From Costus lasius (taxonomy: Eukaryota > Streptophyta > Magnoliopsida > Zingiberales > Costaceae), in assembly GCA_027563935.2 (NCBI GenBank), contig JANVAS020000231.1, positions 15,332,001 to 15,396,000 of the forward strand: a DNA stretch of 64,000 nt. The letters are read 5' to 3'. A program made the translations under genes and the position numbers. Below are positions 45,925 through 60,300 of the stretch, piece by piece; position 1 is the first letter of the stretch; each line of letters starts with the position of its first letter. Below the pieces are notes generated by a model. The model was given only the letters and a program-made list of their open reading frames with translations. It was not told the DNA's origin and did not search any database.

Positions 45925-48900
45925 TATAACATCCCACATTCTTAACCCCAAACAAATGGCACAATTCACAATTGATACAGGATGTTTCATATAAGATCGA
46001 TCATATGCTAGGTAAAACCGAGTTCAAGAAAACACGATCTGAAAAATCTCATAAATCCATACACACAAATTCACAAAACTCAAATCTCATAAATCTCGTA
46101 AGGGTACCTGCCACCACGCAATACTTGCACTAGACATATGCAAGTTACAGTTATATCAAAACCGATTACAATTCATAAAATCCATAAAGGTACCTGCCAC
46201 CAGGCAATGCTTGCACTAGACATATGCAAGTTACAGTTGTATCAAAACCGATTGCAAAAATATACATCAACTTCAATCTCAAAACAAATCCACAAAAATC
46301 GATTTTATAAACTGACTCCAAACACCGAAACCAGGCTGATGCCCGCGGTGCCACAAAAATCAAATTCATAAGACTGCCATAACTGGCAACATACTTCACA
46401 TAGTTCACATGGTTCACAAAGTTCATATAACTCGTAGGGTTTAGCCACAACCGGCATCATAAGCATAAACACATTAAGGCCACAACCGGCATCATAAATT
46501 CAATAAGCATAATTCACAGCATCCATATAATGCTAACTGCGCCCCTGCTCTACACCTGAAAATAGTGAGGGGTGAGCTACACAGCCCAGTGAGTGGATAG
46601 TCTAATTGACCATCCATAACATACTCTCAAAAACATATGCAGATTATTTTAAAAATCTTTAACAGGATATCATGTCAACACATAATAACAAATTCAATGC
46701 AAAAGTCATATAAGCAGTCAAATATACACACCAACATATAATAACCTCAAGTTCTGGAATTATACTCTAAACCAACCGAACACACATATTCTAAACCAAC
46801 TAAACATACCAACACATTTTTTTTTAACCTAGTTGTCCAGCATATTCACAAAGTGACCAATATGGTCTAACCCGGCTTGGCCAAAGCACTGGGAGCTGCA
46901 AATCACATGCAACACAAACATGGACAGTGAATAGAATCAAGAGGTGGCCCCCGCCTGGTCAAGACGTGGCACGTTGGTCTATCACGCCATAACATAAAAC
47001 GAGAATGAAGACATCAAGAGGTGGCCCCTGTCTGATCAGGACATGGCACTTTGGGTCTTATATCATTCCCAACACATAAAACGAGAATGATGACATCAAG
47101 AGGTGGCCCCTGTCTGATCAAGACATGGCACTTTGGGTCTTATATCATTCCCAACACATAAAAGAGTAATGACATCAAGAGGTGGCCCCTGTCTGACCAA
47201 GACATGGCACTTTGGGTCAAAACCCGTTCTCCCAAAAGGTTACTACTGGACAACAGACATATCTTATTTCATATTTCACAAAGGTGGACATATTTCACAA
47301 AGGTGGACTCCTAAGTGTAAACTAGACTCTAGGATAGTCATCACACAAATCATATCGGGCAGGCTGAACATCAACCCCCATCACAATAATCATAATAGGC
47401 AGGCTGATCATCAACCCCCTCACATATTACAATACAGGGTTGAAATTCAAACCCTTAACATATCACATAAGGACTATCCCCTTGAGTTCATAGTTACACC
47501 TAGCCTTAGTCCTAACCATCACATAACCACCTAATTTTCCAAATTCACATAATCCATAATTTTCCAAATTCACAAAACCCATCACATAACATAGAAAATC
47601 ACATAACATAGTGTAGTCCTTAAATTTCAGGCTGGTCAGTTCAGTGTAGTTTTGCTAAATTATCACCCAATGTTCTCAAACATGAATACATGGTCTTAAT
47701 TAAATAAACATGAGTTTTATAACATAACATTGCATTCATAAAATTAAATCATCACCCAATGTCCTCAAGCATTCATAAAATTACATAAAACTAAACCATA
47801 TGTCCATATAATTTTACACATTATTCCATGTAACTACAAACATCAAAATTCAGTTTTCACAAACAATTAACATAAATTTCATACTAATAAAGCACTGATT
47901 TAATATTACCAAAATCATACCAAAATCACTGATTTAATATTACCAAAATCACATACAATAAGTACCCTAAATTCGGTTTTCATGGAAACATGCCTCACAT
48001 TCGGTTTTCATGAAAAATCCCCTAAACTATGTTTTCATGGAGAATTATCAAGATTCAATTCACATGTAAACATGTTAACCACAATATCAAAATTAAAATC
48101 AAGTTTCGGTTTTTCAGAAATAAATAGCACAAATTCGCTTATTAGCATGATAAAACTTTCCAACTTAAATTAAACCCCTAGTTAACAAAAATCTCATGAA
48201 GACATATCCTTAAATTCGATTTTCCATAACAAACATACCATTGTAACTTTCGGTTTATAACAAAAATAAGACTTGAATTTTCGGTTTTTACATTACAAAT
48301 TTCTAATCCATCTAAAGCATCAAATAACACAACCCAATTGATAGGAATCAAAAAGACACACCACTCACCTTGAAACTTAGGTTAAAATCCCCTCAACAAA
48401 ATCGTTCAAAGCCTTTGAAATTCTTCTAGGAAGACGCCAAAGAAACTCCACCACCCACTCAAGAATTTCGGCCAAGGGAAGAAGATGAAGGAAGAACACC
48501 AAAAAAATCGTCTCCAAGCTTTCCAAGAGTCGCCAATTTCTTCCAAGCCGCCACCTTAATTTTCTCAAGACTCCAAAATCGCCAATAATCTCACCCTAGT
48601 CGAATTTACCACTTAAACTTTGGGTTTCTAAATTTTAAACCCTTCAACCCATTAATTCCAATAGGTTTAACCCACTTAACTAATAATTTCGAATTTTCAA
48701 ACCCAATTAGCTAATTCGAATTTTTATTCCAATATCCCATAGTTAACCAATTAATTTAATTAACTTATCCAATAACCAATTACTTAACCGAAAATCCAAT
48801 AAGGATTTAAGTTAACATCCAATAAGGATTAAATTAATTAACCAATAAGGTCTAATTAATTAACCAATAAGTTCTAATTAATTAACTCACAATTTACAAC

Positions 48901-49191
48901 CATAAATCCTAATTAATTTAACATGAACAACCAATAATAATTTATCATAAAATATCAGCCAACAAACAAATAAATACTCTCTAATTAATTTACAATAAAT
49001 TAACAACCAAATAACCTCAAATCAATTAATTACAAATTAACAATCAATAAGCCAATTAATTAGCACCCAACAATTTTATTTAAATCATAATACAATATCA
49101 CAGCTAATGATTTTATTTAAATCCAAATAATTTATCATAATTTATCATAGAAAATAATGCTTACCAGAACTTAAGATCCTTGGATCTTACA
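45925..49191 (-). repeat. TekG 3' LTR
   Basis: On the minus strand it starts TGTAAGATCCAAGGATCTTA, a perfect short palindrome at the tip, and ends GTGGGATGTTATA. It carries a two-copy 90-base repeat (about 46098-46262), a four-copy repeat of 76-82 bases (46935-47218) and an A/T-rich part near 48600-49150 with many TTAATTAA motifs. ORFs inside recur unchanged in the other LTR and are not genes. Confidence 0.93.
46935..47218 (-). repeat. Four-copy tandem repeat in the TekG LTR
   Basis: Units start near 46935, 47011, 47093 and 47172, each with ATCAAGAGGTGGCCCCTGTC and GACATGGCACTTTGGGTC (first unit more diverged). The copy in the 5' LTR is at about 54967-55250. Confidence 0.88.
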
Positions 49192-49204
49192 TTCCTCCCT
49201 CCTT
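49192..49204 (-). other. TekG polypurine tract
   Basis: On the minus strand AAGGAGGGAGGAA directly precedes the 3' LTR start TGTAAGATCC. This is the plus-strand primer of reverse transcription. Confidence 0.85.
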
Positions 49205-49220
49205 ATAAAGCTTTAGTCCT

Positions 49221-52200
49221 CTAAAGCTCAGCATCCATATCATCAAAAAGGTAAGCATAATTTTTCCTCATATCAGCTTCAGTCTCCCAAGTCGCTTCTT
49301 CAACTGATTGATTTCCCCAGATAACCTTTACCAAAGGTATAGTCTTGTTCCTCAGAACTTTATCCTTTCTATCCACAATCCGGAGAGGTCTTTCCTCAAA
49401 AGTCAAGTCACTCTGAATCTGAAGAGGTTCCAACTCCAACACATGAGATGGATCAGGATGATATTTCCTCAAAGTAGAGACATGGAATACATTATGCACA
49501 TGATCCATAGCAGGAGGTAAAGCCAATCGGTAAGCCACTGGACCAACTCTCTCAATAATATCAAAAGGGCCTACAAACCTAGGGCTCAATTTGCCCTTTT
49601 TGCCAAATCTCATAACACCCTTAGTAGGCGACACCTTCAAGAACACATGGTCTCCTACCATAAACTCCAAAGGACGACGACGGTCATCAGCATAGCTCTT
49701 CTGTCTGTCCCGAGCAATTTTCAGCTTATCCTGGATCTCTCTGACTTTATCAGTAGTCTCTTGAACTGCATCGGATCTCAAAATCATCCTGTCACCAGTT
49801 TCTTCCCAACACAAGGGAGTCCTACACCTTCTCCCATACAAAGCCTCATAAGGAGCCATCTGAATACTAGAGTGGAAGCTATTATTATAAGTAAACTCTA
49901 TCAAAGATAGATCCCGGTTCCACTCAGAACTCCAATCAACCACATAGGCTCTCAACAAATCTTCCAGAGTCTGTATAGTACGCTCTGTCTGGCCATCAGA
50001 CTGAGGATGGTATGCTGTACTAAAACTCAACTTAGTACCCAAACCCTCCTGTAAACTCCTCCAAAATCTGGACAGAAATCGAGAGTCCCTATCAGACACA
50101 ATATCAACTGGCACTCCATGTAGTCTGACTATCTCATCAATGTACAATCTGGCCAGTCTCTCTAAAGAATAAGTCATTTTAATCGGAAGGAAATGAGCTG
50201 ATTTGGTGAGTCTATCAACAATCACCCAAATAGCATCATGACCCAATCTGGTTCTGGGCAAACCACACACAAAATCCATACTGATGCATTCCCACTTCCA
50301 CTCAGGAATAGGCAGAGACTGCAACAAACCCCCAGGCTTCTGGTGTTCAGCCTTTATAGTCTGACAGGTCAAACACCTAGAGACAAAATCAAGCACTTCT
50401 TTCTTCATACCCGGCCACCAAAAACTTTTCTTGAGGTCCTGATACATCTTAGTCACGCCAGGATGTAGAGAATATTTGGAGTTATGGCTGTCCTCCAATA
50501 TTTCTTTCCTCAAGTTCGGTTCCTCAGGGACACATACCCTTCCACGAAACCGAAGAATACCATCATCAGACAGGCTAAAATCCTGAACTGCGCCATCAAC
50601 CAGACTATCCCTGATCTGAACTAATCTCGGATCCACAGACTGCTGATCTCTGATCTTCTGCAACAAAGCAGACTGTACTCTGAGAAAAGCCACATAACTC
50701 GACTGAACTCTAGGAGTAACACTGATCCTGAGATCGTTGAACTCCTGCAGTAACCGCCACTCACTGACTCGCAAAGCAGCTACTGAAGTAACTGGATGTC
50801 TGCTCAGAGCATCCGCCACCACATTGGCCTTTCCAGCCTGATACTGAATAGAGAAGTCATAGTCTTTGATCAACTCCATCCATCTTCTCTGTCTCATGTT
50901 CAAGTCCTTCTGAGTGAAGATATACTTAAGACTCTGGTGATCAGTAAACAGATCAAACTCTTGACCCAACAAATAATGACGCCATATCTTCAAAGCAAAG
51001 ACTACGGCCGCCAACTCTAAATCATGAGTAGGGTAGTTCAGTTCATATACTTTCAATTGTCTCGAGGCATAGGCTACCACAGAACCCTTCTGCATCAAGA
51101 CACAACCCAACCCTTTGCCTGAAGCATCTGTATAAACAGTAAACCTTTCCCCATCACTAGGAATAATGAGGATCGGTGTACTAGTCAATCTCCTTTTCAG
51201 CTCTTGAAAGCTCTCTTCACACTTATCATCCCAAATAAACTTAGCCTCCTTTCTGGTTAATTTAGTTAAAGGACCCGCCAGCTTGGAGAATCCCTCAACA
51301 AATCGCCGGTAGTAACCTGCTAAACCCAGGAAACTCCTGATCTCAGTAGCACTAGTCGGTCTTCCCCAATTAAGGATAGCTTGCACTTTAACTGGATCCA
51401 CAGACACCCCCTGACCAGAAATCACATGTCCCAGAAAACTGATCTTCTCTAGCCAAAATTCACACTTACTAGCTTTGGCATATAACCGGTTCTTCCTCAA
51501 GACCTCCAGCACTCTGCGCAAGTCACTGACATGATCTGAAGTAGTCCGTGAGTATACCAAAATATCGTCTATAAAGACCACCACACAAGAGTCAAGCAAC
51601 TCATGGAATACCCTGTTCATCAAATCCATGAAGACAGCAGGTGCATTTGTCAATCCAAAAGGCATAACTAAAAATTCGAAATGCCCATACCTGGTCCTGA
51701 AAGCAGTCTTAAATATATCCTCATCCTTGACTCTAAGCTGATAATACCCTGATCTCAGATCAATCTTAGAGAACACTGTCGCTCCCTGTAATTGATCAAA
51801 TAGATCATCAATTCTGGGAAGAGGATACTTATTCTTGATAGTCACTTGGTTCAATTGCCTGTAGTCTATACACATCCTCAGGGTTCCATCTTTCTTCTTC
51901 ACAAATAGCACTGGCGCTCCCCAGGGAGAAGCACTAGGCCGAATGTACCCTTTCTCTAGCAATTCCTCCAATTGTTTCTTAAGCTCGGCCAACTCTGAAG
52001 TAGCCATACGATAAGGAGCTCTGGAGATAGGTGCCGTACCTGGCGCCAACTCAATGCCAAACTCCACTTCTCTAATTGGTGGCAAGCCTGAAAATTCTTC
52101 AGAGAACACATCAGGAAATTCTTTCACCACCGCCACCTGAGTCAGATCAGAAGTAGAATCATCCTGCACCTTAACATGTGCAAGATAACCCTTGCACCCA

Positions 52201-53813
52201 CTAGCAAGTAACTTCCTGGCCTGCAGGAAAGATATCACATGTGGTCCTTGGTCTGACACTAGACCTCTCACAAACAGTCGATTCCCATCTAACATATTCA
52301 AAGTGATTACTTTCTCAAAGCAATCCACAGAGGCACGATGGGAAGACAACCAATCCATTCCTAAGATGATATCATAATCTTGCATGTCTAAGAGGATTAG
52401 ATCTACCAGAAACTCATAACCCTCTACATGCAACACACAGTCAGCACACACAGTGTCTGTAGCTAATGACTTTCCTAAGGGAGTACTGACAGACACAACA
52501 TAATCTAACATCTTAGGTACGACAGGTAAACATGCAGCAAACTTAACAGATACAAAAGATAAATTTGCACCAGGGTCAAATAATATGCGGGCTAACTGAT
52601 CAAATACGAATAAAGTACCTTCCACGACGGATCGGGAAGCTCGTGTATCCTTCTCAGCCACAGCATACACTCTAGTCTGGACTGTAGGCTTATCTGCGCC
52701 TCTAGGTTGCATCTCAGGTTCTTTGCAGTCCTTAGCCATGTGCCCTAGTTTCTTACACCTGAAGCATACACCATTCTTCCTATGGCAGTCTTTCACTAGA
52801 TGTCCCTTGAGCCCACAATGACTACAAGTGATACCATTTCTTGCATCCCTGGCATCCCTGAACTGCTGCGGTGCATCCCTGGACTGCTGCGGTGCCTTGT
52901 AGGAGTAAGGCTTATACCTGTTCTTCTTATAATCTTTATGCCCAGGGTACTTCTTACCCTTGCCGCCACTGCCATACTGAGGAACTGCCGCCTCAGTTGC
53001 AGGAACTACTGTCACGGCAACATGAGAACTCCTCTCAGATATATACCTCTCAATGGTACGCGCTCGCCCAACAGTTTCAACATAGGTCTCCAAGTGTTGA
53101 GCACCAACCTGCTCTCTAATGTCCCATCTGAGACCTCTGAGAAACTTAGTAGCTCTCCTCTTTTCAGTGTTTATCAGATGAGGAGCATACTTTCCCAATT
53201 TCGTGAACTGTAATTCATACTGGTCCACTGTCATATCACCCTGCTCCAGGTGAATAAATTCCACCTCTCGGTCCTCAACCAAGCTATCTGGGAAGTACTT
53301 CTCGTTGAATCGAGACAAGAAGTAAGGCCAATCTACAGTCTCATGTCTTTCTTCGGCAAGTCTCACCACGCCTTTCCACCACTCATCTGTGTCAGCACGC
53401 ATCATATAGGTGGCCAGACATAACTTATCCTCGTCCGAGCAACGCATAACTTGGAAAATCTTTTCCAAGCACAACTGCCAATTCTCTGCATTACTGGATT
53501 CTGAGCCCCCATAAAAAGAGCTCGGACCCAGTTTCTGGAATTCACTCACAAGTGAAGCATAGCGCCTGTGAGCGCCCTCCTGAGAGTCATCCCCCACTGC
53601 CCGAGTAGTAGTCTGGGGTCTCTCTCGAGTCAGCTGCTGCAAAAGCTGCTGTTGTGCTTCTTGGTGCTGAGTCTGCTGCTGCTGCAGCATCTGAGCTTGT
53701 CTCTCTATCATAGCACCTTGTTGCTGAACCATGCCAGTCAGAGCCTCAATAGTTCTCGTGAGGTTCGGGGTCTGCTCGCCCTCATCACTAGCATTTCCTC
53801 TGGTTCGCACCAT
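49221..53813 (-). CDS. TekG Gag-Pol polyprotein, complete
   Basis: The 1530 residues are one frame. Gag begins with a Gln-rich coil (about 20-65), then the retrotransposon Gag core (about 100-255) and two CCHC knuckles, [14 protein letters not shown] (330-343) and [14 protein letters not shown] (350-363). The protease has FDPGAN (Asp413), with Pro at the usual Ser position. Reverse transcriptase has VFIDD (746-750). RNase H has YTDAS (Asp896), Glu933 and FTDHQ (Asp958). Integrase has the HHCC site (H1110, H1117, C1147, C1150) and D1180, D1241, E1277. The tail ends in a chromodomain-like stretch (about 1475-1522, with VKVIWGN and EATWE), typical of Del/Tekay chromoviruses, which target heterochromatin. 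All catalytic residues are present. Start is the first ATG after the primer site. Confidence 0.96.
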   Translation of the reverse strand: MVRTRGNASDEGEQTPNLTRTIEALTGMVQQQGAMIERQAQMLQQQQTQHQEAQQQLLQQLTRERPQTTTRAVGDDSQEGAHRRYASLVSEFQKLGPSSFYGGSESSNAENWQLCLEKIFQVMRCSDEDKLCLATYMMRADTDEWWKGVVRLAEERHETVDWPYFLSRFNEKYFPDSLVEDREVEFIHLEQGDMTVDQYELQFTKLGKYAPHLINTEKRRATKFLRGLRWDIREQVGAQHLETYVETVGRARTIERYISERSSHVAVTVVPATEAAVPQYGSGGKGKKYPGHKDYKKNRYKPYSYKAPQQSRDAPQQFRDARDARNGITCSHCGLKGHLVKDCHRKNGVCFRCKKLGHMAKDCKEPEMQPRGADKPTVQTRVYAVAEKDTRASRSVVEGTLFVFDQLARILFDPGANLSFVSVKFAACLPVVPKMLDYVVSVSTPLGKSLATDTVCADCVLHVEGYEFLVDLILLDMQDYDIILGMDWLSSHRASVDCFEKVITLNMLDGNRLFVRGLVSDQGPHVISFLQARKLLASGCKGYLAHVKVQDDSTSDLTQVAVVKEFPDVFSEEFSGLPPIREVEFGIELAPGTAPISRAPYRMATSELAELKKQLEELLEKGYIRPSASPWGAPVLFVKKKDGTLRMCIDYRQLNQVTIKNKYPLPRIDDLFDQLQGATVFSKIDLRSGYYQLRVKDEDIFKTAFRTRYGHFEFLVMPFGLTNAPAVFMDLMNRVFHELLDSCVVVFIDDILVYSRTTSDHVSDLRRVLEVLRKNRLYAKASKCEFWLEKISFLGHVISGQGVSVDPVKVQAILNWGRPTSATEIRSFLGLAGYYRRFVEGFSKLAGPLTKLTRKEAKFIWDDKCEESFQELKRRLTSTPILIIPSDGERFTVYTDASGKGLGCVLMQKGSVVAYASRQLKVYELNYPTHDLELAAVVFALKIWRHYLLGQEFDLFTDHQSLKYIFTQKDLNMRQRRWMELIKDYDFSIQYQAGKANVVADALSRHPVTSVAALRVSEWRLLQEFNDLRISVTPRVQSSYVAFLRVQSALLQKIRDQQSVDPRLVQIRDSLVDGAVQDFSLSDDGILRFRGRVCVPEEPNLRKEILEDSHNSKYSLHPGVTKMYQDLKKSFWWPGMKKEVLDFVSRCLTCQTIKAEHQKPGGLLQSLPIPEWKWECISMDFVCGLPRTRLGHDAIWVIVDRLTKSAHFLPIKMTYSLERLARLYIDEIVRLHGVPVDIVSDRDSRFLSRFWRSLQEGLGTKLSFSTAYHPQSDGQTERTIQTLEDLLRAYVVDWSSEWNRDLSLIEFTYNNSFHSSIQMAPYEALYGRRCRTPLCWEETGDRMILRSDAVQETTDKVREIQDKLKIARDRQKSYADDRRRPLEFMVGDHVFLKVSPTKGVMRFGKKGKLSPRFVGPFDIIERVGPVAYRLALPPAMDHVHNVFHVSTLRKYHPDPSHVLELEPLQIQSDLTFEERPLRIVDRKDKVLRNKTIPLVKVIWGNQSVEEATWETEADMRKNYAYLFDDMDAEL

Positions 53814-53941
53814 CTTAAATGCCTACACACGCATATCATAGTCACACACATATCATAGTCAGGCAAACAATCATAAACCTATTAGGTGTCTAGCAATACA
53901 CAAACATGTTTTCCCCCAAACTAAGTTTTAGCTAGCCAACT

Positions 53942-53953
53942 CCTCTGATACCA
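53942..53953 (-). other. TekG primer-binding site (initiator tRNA-Met)
   Basis: On the minus strand TGGTATCAGAGG lies three bases after the LTR end, matching the initiator tRNA-Met complement at 11 of 12 bases. Confidence 0.85.
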
Positions 53954-53956
53954 TTC

Positions 53957-56900
53957 TATAACATCCCACATTCTTAACCCCAAACAAATGGCACAATTCA
54001 CAATTGATACAGGATGTTTCATATAAGATCGATCATATGCTAGGTAAAACCGAGTTCAAGAAAACACGATCTGAAAAATCTCATAAATCCATACACACAA
54101 ATTCACAAAACTCAAATCTCATAAATCTCGTAAGGGTACCTGCCACCACGCAATACTTGCACTAGACATATGCAAGTTACAGTTATATCAAAACCGATTA
54201 CAATTCATAAAATCCATAAAGGTACCTGCCACCAGGCAATGCTTGCACTAGACATATGCAAGTTACAGTTGTATCAAAACCGATTGCAAAAATATACATC
54301 AACTTCAATCTCAAAACAAATCCACAAAAATCGATTTTATAAACTGACTCCAAACACCGAAACCAGGCTGATGCCCGCGGTGCCACAAAAATCAAATTCA
54401 TAAGACTGCCATAACTGGCAACATACTTCACATAGTTCACATGGTTCACAAAGTTCATATAACTCGTAGGGTTTAGCCACAACCGGCATCATAAGCATAA
54501 ACACATTAAGGCCACAACCGGCATCATAAATTCAATAAGCATAATTCACAGCATCCATATAATGCTAACTGCGCCCCTGCTCTACACCTGAAAATAGTGA
54601 GGGGTGAGCTACACAGCCCAGTGAGTGGATAGTCTAATTGACCATCCATAACATACTCTCAAAAACATATGCAGATTATTTTAAAAATCTTTAACAGGAT
54701 ATCATGTCAACACATAATAACAAATTCAATGCAAAAGTCATATAAGCAGTCAAATATACACACCAACATATAATAACCTCAAGTTCTGGAATTATACTCT
54801 AAACCAACCGAACACACATATTCTAAACCAACTAAACATACCAACACATTTTTTTTTAACCTAGTTGTCCAGCATATTCACAAAGTGACCAATATGGTCT
54901 AACCCGGCTTGGCCAAAGCACTGGGAGCTGCAAATCACATGCAACACAAACATGGACAGTGAATAGAATCAAGAGGTGGCCCCCGCCTGGTCAAGACGTG
55001 GCACGTTGGTCTATCACGCCATAACATAAAACGAGAATGAAGACATCAAGAGGTGGCCCCTGTCTGATCAGGACATGGCACTTTGGGTCTTATATCATTC
55101 CCAACACATAAAACGAGAATGATGACATCAAGAGGTGGCCCCTGTCTGATCAAGACATGGCACTTTGGGTCTTATATCATTCCCAACACATAAAAGAGTA
55201 ATGACATCAAGAGGTGGCCCCTGTCTGACCAAGACATGGCACTTTGGGTCAAAACCCGTTCTCCCAAAAGGTTACTACTGGACAACAGACATATCTTATT
55301 TCATATTTCACAAAGGTGGACATATTTCACAAAGGTGGACTCCTAAGTGTAAACTAGACTCTAGGATAGTCATCACACAAATCATATCGGGCAGGCTGAA
55401 CATCAACCCCCATCACAATAATCATAATAGGCAGGCTGATCATCAACCCCCTCACATATTACAATACAGGGTTGAAATTCAAACCCTTAACATATCACAT
55501 AAGGACTATCCCCTTGAGTTCATAGTTACACCTAGCCTTAGTCCTAACCATCACATAACCACCTAATTTTCCAAATTCACATAATCCATAATTTTCCAAA
55601 TTCACAAAACCCATCACATAACATAGAAAATCACATAACATAGTGTAGTCCTTAAATTTCAGGCTGGTCAGTTCAGTGTAGTTTTGCTAAATTATCACCC
55701 AATGTTCTCAAACATGAATACATGGTCTTAATTAAATAAACATGAGTTTTATAACATAACATTGCATTCATAAAATTAAATCATCACCCAATGTCCTCAA
55801 GCATTCATAAAATTACATAAAACTAAACCATATGTCCATATAATTTTACACATTATTCCATGTAACTACAAACATCAAAATTCAGTTTTCACAAACAATT
55901 AACATAAATTTCATACTAATAAAGCACTGATTTAATATTACCAAAATCATACCAAAATCACTGATTTAATATTACCAAAATCACATACAATAAGTACCCT
56001 AAATTCGGTTTTCATGGAAACATGCCTCACATTCGGTTTTCATGAAAAATCCCCTAAACTATGTTTTCATGGAGAATTATCAAGATTCAATTCACATGTA
56101 AACATGTTAACCACAATATCAAAATTAAAATCAAGTTTCGGTTTTTCAGAAATAAATAGCACAAATTCGCTTATTAGCATGATAAAACTTTCCAACTTAA
56201 ATTAAACCCCTAGTTAACAAAAATCTCATGAAGACATATCCTTAAATTCGATTTTCCATAACAAACATACCATTGTAACTTTCGGTTTATAACAAAAATA
56301 AGACTTGAATTTTTGGTTTTTACATTACAAATTTCTAATCCATCTAAAGCATCAAATAACACAACCCAATTGATAGGAATCAAAAAGACACACCACTCAC
56401 CTTGAAACTTAGGTTAAAATCCCCTCAACAAAATCGTTCAAAGCCTTTGAAATTCTTCTAGGAAGACGCCAAAGAAACTCCACCACCCACTCAAGAATTT
56501 CGGCCAAGGGAAGAAGATGAAGGAAGAACACCAAAAAAATCGTCTCCAAGCTTTCCAAGAGTCGCCAATTTCTTCCAAGCCGCCACCTTAATTTTCTCAA
56601 GACTCCAAAATCGCCAATAATCTCACCCTAGTCGAATTTACCACTTAAACTTTGGGTTTCTAAATTTTAAACCCTTCAACCCATTAATTCCAATAGGTTT
56701 AACCCACTTAACTAATAATTTCGAATTTTCAAACCCAATTAGCTAATTCGAATTTTTATTCCAATATCCCATAGTTAACCAATTAATTTAATTAACTTAT
56801 CCAATAACCAATTACTTAACCGAAAATCCAATAAGGATTTAAGTTAACATCCAATAAGGATTAAATTAATTAACCAATAAGGTCTAATTAATTAACCAAT

Positions 56901-57223
56901 AAGTTCTAATTAATTAACTCACAATTTACAACCATAAATCCTAATTAATTTAACATGAACAACCAATAATAATTTATCATAAAATATCAGCCAACAAACA
57001 AATAAATACTCTCTAATTAATTTACAATAAATTAACAACCAAATAACCTCAAATCAATTAATTACAAATTAACAATCAATAAGCCAATTAATTAGCACCC
57101 AACAATTTTATTTAAATCATAATACAATATCACAGCTAATGATTTTATTTAAATCCAAATAATTTATCATAATTTATCATAGAAAATAATGCTTACCAGA
57201 ACTTAAGATCCTTGGATCTTACA
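53957..57223 (-). repeat. TekG 5' LTR
   Basis: It is 3267 bases, identical by eye to 45925-49191 except at 56314. It should contain the promoter, but I could not assign a clear TATA box in the A/T-rich sequence. Confidence 0.94.
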
Positions 57224-57228
57224 ATCTC

Positions 57229-57371
57229 ACTAGGAAGTCTTAAACTTCCCGATTGACTTTGTGGGTTTTCAATTCAAATTTAAAATAGTGGGAGCCATGG
57301 TCATTTAAAACAAGTCGAGTTTAAATGATTCGAAGTAGTACTAATCTGTTCTTCTTGGGTGTTGTAGAACA
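57229..57371 (+). other. CopZ leader, last part
   Basis: The 143 bases between the TekG target duplication and the CopZ start codon. A polyG/A phrase AGTGGGAGCCATGG is present near 57287. No further feature seen. Confidence 0.7.
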
Positions 57372-60300
57372 ATGGCTACGAACACTGGCGGATTATCACT
57401 GCGATCACTCCTTGATAAGGATAAGTTAGTTGGAACTAACTTTATGGACTGGCATCGGAATTTGAGGATAGTCCTCAAGCTCGAGAAGAACCTGTATGTC
57501 CTTGAACAGCCTCTTCCTGCGGCTCCTCCGCCTAATGCCCGAACGGCAGACAGAGATGCTTATAGAAAGCATCAGGATGACTCTTTGGAGGTTGCATGTC
57601 TTATGCTAGCCAGTATGGCACCTGAACTGCAGGTGCAATATAAGGAGCAGAACGCTTTTCAGATGATTACTCGTCAGAAACAGATGTTCGAGGCTCAGGC
57701 TAGAACTGAGAGATTTGACACCGCCAAAGCAGTCTTTCGGTGCAAGTTGTCTGAAGGTGCACCAGTGAGACCCCATGTTCTCAAACTCATTGGGAATGTG
57801 GATCATCTCAGGAGACTGGGACACACCATAGACAACGAGCTGGTTGTGGATCTTATTCTTCATTCCCTGCCCCCTAGCTTCAGTCCGTTTATCATCAATT
57901 TCAACATGAACCGGATTGAGTGCACACGGGATGAATTGATGAATATGCTCCAAACAGCCGAGCGAGAGATGGGTAAGACCAAACCCAATTCTGTTCTTTT
58001 GGTCCCTGCGACCAAGAAGATAAAGAAGAAGGGTAAGGCACGTGCTAAGAGCAGTGCCAGAGGTCCTACCAAAGCACTGAAGAAAAGGGCAAAGAAGTCA
58101 AAGGAACAGAGGTGTTTTCACTGTGGCGAGCAGGGCCACTGGAGAAGGGACTGCAGGCAGCTTCAGAATGAGGAGAAGAAAGGCTTGGCCTTAACTTCTA
58201 GCTCAGGTATTTATGTTACATAAGTCAACCTTTCTACTTCTATGTCATGGGTATTGGATACCGCATGTGGAGCTCATATTTGTACAAATATGCAGGGGCT
58301 CAAGAAAAGTAGATCGGTGCGGCTTGGAGAGATTGACCTACGCGTTGGAAACGGGGCACAGGTTGCTGCTGTTGCTGTAGGCGTTTTGACTCTCTCCTTG
58401 CCTTCTGGACTTTAATTAGAACTGGACAATTGCTTTTGTGTACCTTCGCTAACTAAGAACATTGTATCCATTCCTTGCTTGGCAAGGAAAGGATTTAAAT
58501 TTGAAATAAATAAGAACTCCTGTTCTTTTTCATTTGCAAATATGTTCTATGGGAAGGGTACTTTGTGCAATGGTCTATATATCTTGGATATGGAAAGTTC
58601 TATTTGTAACATAAGCAATAAGAGGACCAAACTGAGTGGTTCAGTTGGTGCTTTCCTATGGCACTGTCGATTAGCCCATATAAACAAGAATCGCATCCAA
58701 CAACTCCATGCAAATGGATTGTTAGATTCAAGTTCCTTGGAGGAATTTGATACTTGTGAACCTTGTTTATTAGGGAAGATGACAAAGGCGCCCTTCACCA
58801 AGATTGGTGAGAGGGCAGAAGGTTTATTGGATCTCATACATACTGATGTGTGTGGGCCCTTCAATAAACAAGCCAGAGGAGGGTACAACTACTTCATTAC
58901 CTTCACTGATGACTTCAGTAGGTATGGTTATGTCTACTTAATGAGACATAAATCTGAATCCTTTGAGAAATTCATGGAGTTCAAGAATGAAGTAGAGAAC
59001 CAGCTTGGAAGATCCATTAAAGCTCTTCGATCAGATCGAGGTGGAGAATACCTGAGTGGTGAGTTCTTTGACTATCTGAGAGAGTGTGGGATCATATCCC
59101 AACTCACTCCTCCTAGAACACCTCAATGGAATGGTGTGTCTGAAAGGAGAAATCGAACTTTATTGGATATGGTTCGATCCATGATAAGTCATGCAACTCT
59201 ACCTTCATCATTCTGGGGGCATGCACTAGAAACAGCTTCTCTGATACTGAATAATGTTCCATCTAAGAGTGTCTCCAAAATACCATACGAGGTGTGGAGT
59301 GGGAGACGCCCTAATCTCACGTTTATCAGGATCTGGGGATGTGAGGCTTATGTCAAACGTCAGGATTCTAGCAAGCTAGAACCTAGATCTGATAAGTGTG
59401 TGTTTGTGGGGTATCCTAAGGAAACTAAAGGATACTACTTCTATGTCCCAACGGAGAACAAAGTTTTTGTTGCTCGGGGTGCTGTCTTTCTAGAGAAAGA
59501 ATTTCTTATGAAAGAAGTTAGTGGGAGGAAGTTTGACTTGGATGAGGTCCAAGTGCAAGCACAAGACAAAGAAATGGAATCTGAGCCACCTGCACCGGTT
59601 GCTAGGCAACCTGAGGCTCAGACACAGGTCCCGCGTAGGTCTGGGAGAATTTGTCGTGCACCTGAAAGGTATGGGTCGCTACCGACCCAACACGATGGGA
59701 TCTTCATCATTGAGGATGAACCTAGAACCTATGATGAGGCGGTCAGTGGACCGGACTCCGAGAAATGGCTTGACGCCATGAGATCTGAGATGGATTCCAT
59801 GTCGGCTAACCAAGTCTGGGATTTGGTTGAGCTGCCTGATGGGGTAAAACCCATAGGGTGTAAATGGGTCTTCAAGAAGAAGACAGACATGGATGGCAAA
59901 ATAGTTACCTATAAGGGTAGACTAGTGGCTAAAGGATTTAAACAAGTCCACGGGGTGGACTATGATGAAACCTTCTCGCCGGTTGCCATGATTAAATCCA
60001 TTCGGATTCTGCTTGCTATAGCTGCATATCATGACTATGAGATATGGCAGATGGATGTGAAAACAGCGTTCCTTAACGGGAAGCTGACTGAGGATGTGTA
60101 TATGACACAACCTGATGGCTTCATCCATCCTGCAGAGGCTAATAAGGTCTGCAGGCTAAAGAGGTCCATTTATGGATTAAAGCAAGTATCTCGAAGTTAG
60201 AATCTTTGATTTGATGAGGCCGTGAGAGATTATGGCTTTATCAAAAGTGAAGATGACGCCTGTGTATACAGAAAATTCAGTGGGAGCCTGGTAATTTTTC

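Larger units (their letters stand above)
45925..57223 (-). mobile_element. TekG: young complete Ty3/Gypsy chromovirus, Del/Tekay type
   Basis: It is 11,299 bases with two 3267-base LTRs (45925-49191 and 53957-57223) that differ at one place by eye (48282 C, 56314 T). The target duplication ATCTC lies at 45920-45924 and 57224-57228. It has an initiator tRNA-Met primer site, an intact 1530-residue Gag-Pol and a polypurine tract. The LTR ends are TG..TA, not TG..CA. It sits in the CopZ leader. Every part needed for movement seems present. Confidence 0.95.

Noticed and set aside
47133..47534. 133-residue ORF that recurs at 55165-55566, looking like a duplicated gene
   Set aside because: The two are simply the two TekG LTRs. 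Part of the ORF is the tandem repeat, and there is no known motif.
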